From the NCBI GenBank assembly GCA_021397835.1, contig JAJFZO010000168.1, positions 3,162,001 to 3,226,000 of the forward strand: a stretch of 64,000 bases of DNA. Direction: 5' to 3'. Below the pieces are notes generated by a model, which saw nothing but the letters and a program-made list of their open reading frames with translations, searched no databases and was not told the DNA's origin. Source of the stretch: Moringa oleifera (Eukaryota; Streptophyta; Magnoliopsida; Brassicales; Moringaceae). Shown here one piece after another: positions 52,801-61,479 of this stretch. Both the position numbers and the translations under genes were made by a program. How positions within the stretch are numbered: the first letter of the stretch is position 1; each line of letters begins with the position of its first letter.

Positions 52801-55800
52801 TCTCACATTACGAGAAACACGAAGACTGACAAGCCCAATGGGAATGAAAATGATACCCACCAAAAGAAATATAATAATTACCTGCAGTGGCATCACAAAT
52901 ACGAATATTAGTATAAGATAAACGAAACATTCACATATGAATTGAAGTTTTCATGCTCTCACCCATTTTGGTGTCAGGACAGGCTTACAAGCTGGAAGAT
53001 TTTGCTGTGTAAAATGACGAAAAGCTACAAAGCCACCATATCGTATTGATAAGTTAACATTTGAAATATAAATATGTTACCCTATGTATTCGAGGATGTC
53101 AAAATGCTTGAGAATATAAAATAAAATACCGTAAGGAAACACTCAAATAATTGTAAGTTCATTTACACGTATCAACTATATATATATATATATATTTTTA
53201 AAAGGCATGGTAATTACAGTAATTGAGAGCAATGTTTCTAAGAGTTATTTTCAAAGGCATCCCTATAACGAGAGTAAAATTACACCAACATCATTCTAAC
53301 ATAAAATTACACACTTGCATCCCTACTATTTTGGAATATGTTGGTGTGTAAATCACATCCACCCATTAAAATTTCACTTAATCCACAATTGACAATGTAA
53401 GAAAATAACCAGAAATATTAAAAAGAAATCTAGACCAAAAGAATCATGTTTTATGAAGGAAATCCTCACCAACTTGTACAAAGAACACCAACCAAACATA
53501 CTGTCAGTATTAAAAAATTGTTTTTTAAGATAGAGAACTACTTTTTAAAACAAGTCTTACATTTGACCCTAGTTACTCAGAATACAATACACTGCATACA
53601 ACAAGGAATAGATGCTATAATCGTTGAGCTAGGGAGGCAATTTTGTTAGAGAATAATAAGAATATGCAAGTATACAACTCAATTACATCAAACCAACCAC
53701 ACTTGCTCTAAGCCCAAGCAAAGAACGACAACTTGGAAAGACATAAAGATAAGTTTAACTCCACCTTTCCAACTTTGGTAAGCATGTATCCTCCATCCTA
53801 ACATGGTCTAAGCTATTGACAACAAAGGCAAAATCTATGGCTGAGCATGTGCCCACCTTGGGGGAATATTGACAAATACAAGCTATATCCAGCCTTGCAC
53901 CCACCAAAGGAGTTTTGGGATTACCTCCTCCACATTGAACCCATCAAAGTGGCATTCAGGAAAAGAAGGGAAAAAAAAAAAATCCTTCTATTCTTGTGCC
54001 ACCTTAAGGAATGTGAAGTAGAAAAGACTACTTATACTCTTAAGTCATTTGAAAAAGCAGTATCAAGATAAGGTGCTGAATTTGAACTCTGTGATTTCCC
54101 TTGAAAGAAGCTCAGATTAGATAACAAAGATTGGTGAGGCTTCACACTATGTCCTATAAACAGGATTGTTTAAAACAAGGTCCAAATCCCTAAGGGAAAA
54201 CACTTGAATGGTCCTTCAAGAAAGACCTATTTCCCATTGAAATGGGAAACATTCCATAAAAGTACAACAATAAGACTATAAGAATCCTCAAAGAATGTGG
54301 ACATGAAAAATTACGTCCTTTACCATTCAAACTACTATCTGACAACAAGTCTGTCATATCCAACCTTAAGGATCTATGACAAGTAAATACACCTTCATTG
54401 GTCCTATCAACAATTTGATGTGGAACAAAAATGGTGGTTCTATAGGAAAATAAATTGAAGCCTCTAAATTAAAGATGACAATATCCAAAGTAAGCCAAGT
54501 ACCAAAATCTCCAAATTGGCATTTATATCCTTCATAATGAAGGGAAAAATTATGCAAGGAAAAAGGAAGGATGATCCTATTGAGTCTCATACATCGTGTT
54601 GTATGCTTGCTAGGTTCGGTAAGGTGGTTTAGGATGGCATGAATATTTGTTAGGGTTCAATTTTGTAATGGGGATAAGACTCGTGAAAAGAATGTAGTGG
54701 TCCTGTGGGGCCCAGCAATTCCCACAGTCTACCGGCAAGGTTGGGTTCAACAGTGGCCTTGCCTTGGGCAGGTTCTCAGTTAAAAAGAGAAATGAAGATA
54801 TTTTAGTACTTCTATTTTTGAACAAAGGATGACAAACTAAGGACACAGCATAAAAACACTAAAAGGTCAAAATAAAATCAAAATCAAAGTTCCAATTAAA
54901 GGCATTGCATTCTCACTATACCATTGCCAGAAACAAAGCCCAACCAATAGCTATAAAAATAAGGATGCACCTAAAAACCTCAAGGAATCTTCTCAATGGA
55001 ACTTCATGTTCAACGGGATGACTTGGAAACTCATATTCATTATTTGGAAGTAGCCTTGAAAGATTTGAAGAGAATCTCAAGAGAATGATAATTTACCAAA
55101 GATGCTACCTGTCAATCTAACTTGGAGAAACACTAACCCATGCTTCAAAAGCAATTGATTCAAAAGGATCAATAGTTCAGCGCTCCAATACCCTCAGTTC
55201 AAGCACCGGCAGCCAAACCCTTTTAACACCACTTGTTGATTACAGAAACTTCCTTTTACTACAACTTTAAAAGAAAGCTAAGCTAAGCAATCTGAAAAAT
55301 AGTTTCCCATACAGTGACTTTATTCCCAGGGATCTCTTTGTAATTCCCAACAGAGTTTCTCTCTCTCTCTCTCTCTCTCTCACTCTCTCTCTCTCACATA
55401 AGGTACATCCAGTAGTTTGAAAAAAAAGCCAGCTGCTATTTTGATAGGCTTGAATTTCAAAAGCCAATGACGTTCATCAACACAATGGTTTATTCTTTCT
55501 GTAAATTCCTATCTTCTTTTTGAGAGATTCTTGAATAGGAGTTTTATCACTATCCTACTTCTCATAGTAGTTATTTTACCGAGACTAACAAGCTTATTTC
55601 TAGTAGTTCCGCATCTCCTATGCCCAAATCCCAGAAGCCTACTAAGTAAGCCTAAAAGGATATGATTTGGAGCCTACCAAATGGGTTCAATTGGCCAAGT
55701 TTTTACCTCTCAGGTAAGTTATGATTTTTACCAATAAGCAAACTCTATTTTCTTGCCCAAATCCCGAATTTCTAAACCTTGAAACTGTGAAGAAAAAGGT

Positions 55801-58800
55801 TAACAGCAAGAAAACTGCGTTCATAATTTGTTCGATGTGAAAAAAACTATGTTTAAAATTTGCTCAATTTCCCATCACGCCTGTCACATGGGTATGACAA
55901 CAAGGACACCCATGCAACATGAACTAGGCCACATAGCATAATTTTATGCAATTATGCATTTAAAAGTATCAACACCCTTGGTTTTAGGGCTTTAGAGGTG
56001 CATAAACTCCCTATATCCTAGGAAGAATGAATAATTGCTTCCTATTATTATAGCACACTTGGTTCACAGAATGAAATAGAAAATGGAATAGGTATTCTAT
56101 GAAAATAGAAATGGGAAGGAATAGAATAGATAGGAATAGAGTAGAACAACAATTATTTTTCATGTATTTAGTTCATCAAAGAATAAAGTAGGAAAGTAGA
56201 TAGAATAAGTCTAAAAGATTAGCATACCTTTTAACTAAATTAATTATAATTTAATTAGTATTTTTATAATTAAATTTTTTATTAAAAAATATTAATTAAC
56301 AAATATCTTGTAACAATAATTTATTATGAAAATAATATTAACTAAATAATTTTTTAATAATTACTTTTTATTCTCAAATATTAATATTATAAAGAACAAC
56401 GTTAATATTAATTAATATTTCAATAATGATAATACAACATTTCCTGCTTTCTTTCTTTCTCTCTTATTTTTGTATATTTGCAAGAAAATAAAGAAAAGAG
56501 AGCTGGTAATTTTTAAAACTTGTGACTGCTGTAATCGGTGCTATGGAGAAAAAGAAAGGTAAAGTTGTTATAATTAATATAGATGGCTATAATTTCAATG
56601 GTATGCTGAGAATAAAAAGATTATAACTATTCCTTGTTTCTATGAAATAGTTATTCCAAAGATTCACTTCCAAATTGTTATTTCGCATTTTTAAGAAATA
56701 GAAACCCATCTAAGAATTGTAAGTTTTTATGAAAATGAACCAAATATTGGAAAAGTAATTCCATTTGAAACAAGATAAAAAAAACATTTGTATTACAGCG
56801 AACCAAACATGCTATTAGTGATTCCACTATAATTTTGATTTTTAGAAAAGCTTTAAAATAGAATAGTTATTACCTGTAGTTTTTGCTCATCTTTGGGGGG
56901 GGTGGGGGGGGGGGGGGGGGGGGGGGGGGGGAACTATACTCAATAGTTTCTCATTCAACGGTTTCCATAGAGAAATAATCTGTAAAATTGTTTCCTAGTT
57001 CTATGTTCATTCCACAGTCATTGCACAATTTCATTAACAATAAGACCCTTTCATTCATTGCACCTGGGAGAGGGGGACTGTGAGGAAGGGACAGCATAAT
57101 GTGATGTCTCAGGTTATGACTCAGTGTTTAGTGCTAGAAATTATTCTGTGCAGTGTGTGTGCACGCATAGGTAACTCTATTAGCTAGAAAACATGCTCAT
57201 TTAGCATGACTTTGCCTTACGATAACAATAACCTACTTTTTTCCTCATAAACATGGTGGCACCAAACTTGTGATAGAAGTTGCAAAAACCAAAAACAGAA
57301 ATCACCTTCTGATCGCCCTGAACGTGTCAAGATCGATTGACCTCTAGCTGCACCTTTCGAGGTGCTCCCACCAACCACATCCATCATTTCCAACATACCA
57401 CTGTGCCAACAACTCCAGCCCTCCAACAACAATACTTATGTTCCAATTAAAGTTACATTACAATGAGAATCAATATATTTATGCAGCCTGCACAACAAAC
57501 AAAAGTTTCCTTTAGTTATATATGCCCATTGAAATGCAAAAACTTAAACTTACCACCTCAGTTCAAAGTTTTAACCCTAATACTACATCCAAGCCGGAAA
57601 AAAAATAGAAGAAAATTTTCATATTCTCATACATTTTACTCTTTTGAATCCCAAAAGCCAAATAAAATCCAACATATTTCTTCCACTAAGTTCAAGGTCC
57701 ACAAATCTCAGCATTGGATTTTATCATGTTCTGTTGTTGAAGAATAAATATCTAAAACAGCATAATTTGTTCTTTTATAGAAGCAACAAAAGTGGCCACC
57801 CCGTCCAAGTGTATATAGCTCCAAGATAAAAACTCTACAAAATCTAAGAAATCCTCTTTATTTATAAAACTTGCCTTGTAAAGTAAAAAATAAATATTTT
57901 AACTCCCTGGGGCAAATAGTTTAGTTTTCCAAGTTGAGAAGCCATTCAATCAGTACAGAGAAGAAGAACAGCAAATAGAAAATTACATATTGAATGTCAT
58001 GTAATTAAATTACTATTGTTTTTGAAAGTAAAAATTAATTTTCTGTTTTTGGGATGCAATTTACCTCAACCAAAAGTTAACTACAAGCACAGGAGTACAA
58101 CTGTAGCATAACCGTAACCGCAATAACAAACATATTTTCTATGCACTCAGAAAACCCAGGTGATTAAATGATCACTGAAAAACCCCATAAAGCAGCCCAA
58201 CCACATCTTACTGAAGCAGTCAGACCAAAGTATCCCTTTTCCTAAAGGTTGAATGATGTTGGTTCCAAAGTTCTCCTAAAGACCATGTCATTTCAACTAC
58301 ACAGTTGTAGTCAACATCAAGCACCACTGATTCGTTCCTTTCTCTTTCTTCTGCTTGTCCTTTTTATTTCCCTGACCTACATGTTCCACAATGTGATACC
58401 CCTCTGCTACCAGTTCTCAGCAACTTGGCAGAACATGAAATTCTTAAATTTTCACTCTCTGGATTTAACCACTTCCCCACCACCCAAAAAGGAAACAGGA
58501 AAAAGCTAAGGACCAAGAAGAATTTCAATCTCCATAGCTTATATTTTTACACGTCTGTTATCAAGCATTGACTCATTAACTACTACATACAATTAAGACC
58601 CCAAAAGCGCAAAGAAGAGCTATAAAATTCGCTAATCTTAACATTCTATATCATTTTAAATGCTTAAATGGTTTCTCCTTAGATGACGAATTGAACGGAT
58701 GCAACATATCCTAAGCCAAAACACAAAAGATTAAAAACATGAAAACACTGTACCGAGATCATTGAACTGGAGAGAACTAGGGTGATGCTAATAGCTTAGA

Positions 58801-58997
58801 TCAGCTGCAGTAATGAATCCAAACCAAAACTCGTTAAATATATATATATATATATATATACACACTGAACTATAAAGATCGAATTGGCAAAAGGGGAAAA
58901 GAATGAAACTGAATTTCCATAAAATGGAATAGATATCTTTACCTAGAATGGGAGTCGGGGATTTTAGTCCTTGTGGATTGGAGAGCAAGTAAGGCAT
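46878..58997 (-). CDS. ALIS: ALA-interacting subunit, CDC50/LEM3 family (8 exons, 337 aa)
   Basis: Exons (minus): 58997-58943, 53024-52963, 52881-52807, 52699-52583, 49719-49649, 48978-48681, 47964-47675, 46923-46878. Phases join to 338 codons with TGA. ALIS proteins are beta-subunits of P4-ATPase lipid flippases (ALA proteins), needed for their ER exit and activity. Signature blocks: FTQQNLPACKPVLTP; first membrane helix VIIIFLLVGIIFIPIGLVSL (about 40-59); VVEIVDRYDAECI; IKDSSIPKNCS; APIYIYYQLDNYYQNHRRYV then KSRSDQQL; IVPCGLIAWSLFND; NIAWKSDRDHKFG; an N-glycosylation site NGT; MRTAALPSFRKLYGRIEEDL; NNYNTYSFGGKKELVLSTSS then WLGGKNDFLG; a second helix at about 295-318. The C-terminus PYVDTTWNRKSLSG suggests the ALIS3-like branch. 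The 5.9-kb first intron and 2.9-kb intron 4 are filled with repeats. Confidence 0.93.
49056..49437 (+). mobile_element. foldback MITE, GGGGTGAGCA family, copy 2, in ALIS intron 5
   Basis: The ends TTAGGGGTGAAC and GCTTAGCCCTAA are imperfect inverted repeats. Just inside are AATTCGGTTAAAACCGAAAA and, at the other end, an inverted TCGAATTAACCGAATGC. The whole sequence is built of CGGTT/AACCG words in both orientations, so a hairpin is expected. It lies fully within the intron between exons 49719-49649 and 48978-48681. Confidence 0.85.
50260..52235. repeat. diverged direct repeats (~240-bp period) split by a LINE
   Basis: Two units, starting at 51855 and 52096, share AACCAAAAGAG, TTTTGATTCTTAAGT, TTCAGAT, GGTCxTTCAAGTTTxGGAAA and TTTCxGGTTC blocks. 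A third partial unit at 50260-50395 has GGCTCATGTTAACCCATCAG, matching GCTCAAGTTAACACATCAG at 52058. It is probably an older unknown element in ALIS intron 4, interrupted by the LINE below. Confidence 0.6.
50408..51836 (-). mobile_element. 5'-truncated LINE in ALIS intron 4 with probable target duplication
   Basis: The minus strand reads WFPLGAKYNEMSIWNVVLKR, GWKRHYLSNGGRLTLIKSTL and DSLPVY, the post-catalytic part of a plant LINE reverse transcriptase, followed by decayed C-terminal sequence and a typical plant LINE 3' end. It is flanked by near-identical TTGA-T(n)-ACCA at 50389-50407 and TTGA-T(n)-AACCA at 51837-51859, the expected kind of target-site duplication. The block at the 5' end corresponds to the one seen at about 1055-970 in the left LINE (LLGAKYKEKTVWNLVV), so both belong to one family. 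Same orientation as the host gene. Confidence 0.8.
52244..52335 (+). repeat. three-copy 33-bp tandem repeat in ALIS intron 4
   Basis: Units start at 52244, 52277 and 52310, each of the form G(C)TACTCCTA-TCxTATGAGATAAGA with a few substitutions. Confidence 0.85.
52500..52532 (-). repeat. poly-C tract (G-run on the transcribed-sense strand)
   Basis: A C-run broken by few other bases on the plus strand, meaning a G-tract in the ALIS pre-mRNA about 50 bp downstream of exon 4. It could form a G-quadruplex and affect splicing (inference). Confidence 0.8.
55359..55395 (+). repeat. (CT)n microsatellite with one CA interruption
   Basis: A CT array of about 37 bp in ALIS intron 1. Confidence 0.9.
56051..56814. 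mobile_element. PIF/Harbinger (Tourist-like) MITE, 764 bp, in ALIS intron 1
   Basis: The terminal inverted repeats read TAGCACACTTGGTTCAC (left) and TAGCATGTTTGGTTCGC (right, reverse-complemented), flanked on both sides by the trinucleotide TTA (56048-56050 and 56815-56817), the signature target duplication of PIF/Harbinger. Internally it carries GGAATAGAATAGATAGGAAT-type words near the left end and matching inverted words near the right. It encodes no protein. Confidence 0.85.
56895..56931 (+). repeat. 37-bp G-tract with a single T
   Basis: Eight G, one T, then 28 G. In the ALIS transcript (minus strand) this is a C-run. The exact length may be uncertain in an assembly. Confidence 0.85.
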
Positions 58998-59319
58998 TGC
59001 TTCTGATCAGAAAACTGGAATCTGTTTTTATGTTCTTTCTAAAGGGGGAAACGTAGGAGGAGAATAACGGCATAACCTGCTATTGCAGGCGGAGGGAAGG
59101 CTCAGTGACGTCTTCCTTTTTTATTTTTATTTGTTTTATGACGTCACCGTCATCTTTTTATTTTTTCCTCTTTTCATCTTTTTCTTATCTATTTTTTAAA
59201 GGAAAAAATTAAAACTTAAATCGGGTCCTAAATAATTGCATAATCGCTGCCAGCCTACCTCTTATTCCTGCTGCTCAAGGACTGACGGTAAGCCAATTAG
59301 TGGCAGGCCTGGTTCTAGA
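58998..59319. promoter_or_regulatory. shared divergent promoter of ALIS and the PPR gene
   Basis: The ALIS ATG (58997, minus) and the PPR gene (59236 or 59320, plus) are head to head with only 240-320 bp between. The interval contains a perfect palindrome TGACGTCA at 59139-59146 and a second half-site TGACGTC at 59106-59112. TGACGTCA is the C-box bound by plant bZIP factors (for example the TGA/HY5 classes). There is no obvious TATA box on the PPR side. Co-regulation is inferred. Confidence 0.65.
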
Positions 59320-61479
59320 ATGCTTCGAGCCCAACCGTCCGGACGTGTTCACAGCGCTTTCGTATTCAAATTTCCACGCTTTACTGCTACTCAAGCAAGA
59401 CATCTAAGCGCGGCATATTCTCTCTTAAACCTTTGTAAGAAGCCAAAACATCTTCAACAAATCCATGCAAGATTCATCCTTCATGGCCTGCACCAAAACC
59501 CAACACTTGCCTCGCAACTCATTGATTCCTACGCTAATTTTGGTCTTCTGAGTCTTTCACTACAAGTCTTTGATTCTGTTTGCAAAGGAAGTCAAATCCT
59601 GTATGACGCAATCATAAGAAATTTGTCTAAGTTTGGTGAACATAGTAGGATCCTTTTGGTTTACCAAGGAATGGTCATGAAATCAATGTACACTGATGAA
59701 CATACTTACCCTTTTGTTTTGAGGGCATGTTCTTTCTTGTTAGACTTTGAAAGTGGGAAAAGGATTCATGGGCATGTAGTAAAGTTGGGTATTGATTCAT
59801 TTTATATGGTGGATGTTGCTTTGGTAGAGATGTATAGAACATGTGAACCGGGGAATGAGCATGAAGTGATTGAGAAAAGGTCTGTTAAGGATTTGATTTA
59901 CTGGAATTCTTTGATTTTTGAGGCTTTTAAAAATGGAAATCCAGAGCAGAGTTTTTGGCTATTTAGGAAGATGAGAATGGAGAATCTTGAACCTGATTCT
60001 GGTACTGTAATTCACTTGCTGAGGTCAAGTGTTGATTTGAACTCTTTGAAAGCAGGTAGGGTGGTTCATGGTGTGGTGGTTATGAGTGAATTAACTATGG
60101 ATCTGTCTGTTGAGACATCATTGTTGTCAATGTACTCTAAGTTAGGTAGTTTAGAAGATGCCAGACAGCTATTTGAAATAATGCCACAGAAGGATTGTGT
60201 TGTGTGGAATGTAATGATATCGGCATATTCTCAAAATGGGTACCCTAAGGAATCCATGGACTTGCTAAGGTGTATGGTAAAATATGGGATAAAGGCTGAT
60301 TTATTTACTGCAATTCCTGCTGTTTCATCAATTAGGCAGTTGAAATCTATCGAATGGGGAATGCAAATGCATGCCTATGTACTGAGATATGGATTGGATT
60401 ATCAAGTATCAGTTCTTAATGCTTTTATTGACATGTATTGTGAATGCAATCATTTCATTTATGCAAGAAAGATTTTTGACTTGGTAACAAACAAGACGGT
60501 GGTTTCTTGGAGCTCGATGATAAAAGGGTATGTGACCCATGAGCAGTCTCTTGATGCTTTATCACTCTTCTTCAAGATGAAATACGATGGAATTACAGCT
60601 GATTTCATAACTGTTATCAATACGTTGCCTGCTTGTGTGAATCTTGGGGCATTAGAACAAGTAAAATGCCTTCATGGATACTCTATGAAATTAGGTCTAA
60701 ATGCACTGTCATCTGTTAATACAGCAATTCTCATTAGCTATGCAAAATGCGGATGCATAGTGTTGGCTAGGAAGCTTTTTGATGAAGAGAAAATCGATAG
60801 TAAGGATATAATTACATGGAACTCTATGATCAGTGCATATTCAAAGCACGGAGACTGGTTTAAATGTTTTCAGATGTACAATGAAATGAAGGAATCAAAT
60901 TTGAAACCAGATCAAGTAACCTTTCTCGGGCTATTGACAGCTTGTGTTAATTCAGGTCTTGTTGAAGAAGGACGGAGATTTTTCAAAGAGATGAAGGAAT
61001 CCTATGGTCTCCAACCTCGTCAGGAGCACTATGCTTGCATGGTAGACTTACTAGGACGTGCTGGGCATATTAATGAAGCCAAAGAACTTGTCAAAACCAT
61101 TCCCTTCACACCGGATGCTCAAGTGTGGGGTCCTTTGTTGAGTGCCTGTAAGATGCATTCTGAGACTGAGCTTGCAGAGGTTGCCGCTCAGAATCTTATA
61201 AACATGGAACCGAAAAATGCTGGAAATTACATACTGCTCTCAAACATATATGCTGCAGCAGGAAAATGGGATGGAGTATCTAAAATGAGAAGTTTCCTTA
61301 GAGATTCAGGATTGAAGAAAACCCCTGGATGTAGCTGGTTAGAGATACAGGGACATGTACATGAGTTTCGTGTAGCTGATCGATCTCATCCAAAAGCAGA
61401 TGAAATATATGTCATATTACAAAACCTAGAGCTGGAAATTAAGGAGACTAGAGATCGGAATCTAGCAAAACCATCTTAA
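59320..61479 (+). CDS. PLS-class pentatricopeptide repeat protein with E/E+ motifs (719 aa; 747 from the upstream ATG)
   Basis: One long exon, open from ATG 59236. I prefer the second ATG (59320) because MLRAQPSGRVHSAFVFKFPR then FTATQARHLS is an Arg-rich, acid-free presequence typical of mitochondrial import; a stretch with several cysteines precedes it. About a dozen degenerate PPR/PLS motifs follow, with hallmarks such as DARQLFEIMPQKDCVVWNVM, ISAYSQNGYPKESMDLLRCM and DIITWNSMISAYSKHGDWFK. The E motif starts near VWGPLLSACKMHSETELAEV and the E+ region includes TPGCSWLEIQGHVHEFRVAD. It stops at LELEIKETRDRN...KPS, so there is no DYW deaminase domain. Such proteins bind organelle RNA sequence-specifically and usually guide C-to-U editing with a DYW partner supplied in trans. 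The target cannot be read here. Divergent from ALIS. Confidence 0.92.
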   Translation: MLRAQPSGRVHSAFVFKFPRFTATQARHLSAAYSLLNLCKKPKHLQQIHARFILHGLHQNPTLASQLIDSYANFGLLSLSLQVFDSVCKGSQILYDAIIRNLSKFGEHSRILLVYQGMVMKSMYTDEHTYPFVLRACSFLLDFESGKRIHGHVVKLGIDSFYMVDVALVEMYRTCEPGNEHEVIEKRSVKDLIYWNSLIFEAFKNGNPEQSFWLFRKMRMENLEPDSGTVIHLLRSSVDLNSLKAGRVVHGVVVMSELTMDLSVETSLLSMYSKLGSLEDARQLFEIMPQKDCVVWNVMISAYSQNGYPKESMDLLRCMVKYGIKADLFTAIPAVSSIRQLKSIEWGMQMHAYVLRYGLDYQVSVLNAFIDMYCECNHFIYARKIFDLVTNKTVVSWSSMIKGYVTHEQSLDALSLFFKMKYDGITADFITVINTLPACVNLGALEQVKCLHGYSMKLGLNALSSVNTAILISYAKCGCIVLARKLFDEEKIDSKDIITWNSMISAYSKHGDWFKCFQMYNEMKESNLKPDQVTFLGLLTACVNSGLVEEGRRFFKEMKESYGLQPRQEHYACMVDLLGRAGHINEAKELVKTIPFTPDAQVWGPLLSACKMHSETELAEVAAQNLINMEPKNAGNYILLSNIYAAAGKWDGVSKMRSFLRDSGLKKTPGCSWLEIQGHVHEFRVADRSHPKADEIYVILQNLELEIKETRDRNLAKPS

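Larger units (their letters stand above)
53025..58942 (-). other. 5.9-kb first intron of the ALIS gene
   Basis: Donor CTAG/GTAAAG at 58942, acceptor TTTGTAG at 53025. No other gene is recognised inside. It holds a Harbinger-type MITE (56051-56814), a long G-tract (56895-56931) and a (CT)n array (55359-55395). 53450-55250 contains short unrelated open frames that look like unidentified decayed repeats. A second promoter inside the intron cannot be excluded. Confidence 0.7.

Noticed and set aside
53830..54850. Possible retroelement fragment inside ALIS intron 1
   Set aside because: Short broken frames without any RT, integrase or gag signature; not assignable.
55150..55220. tRNA-like B-box word (CAGTTCAAGCACCG)
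   Set aside because: No matching A box or cloverleaf can be drawn around it; no tRNA gene was found anywhere in the window.
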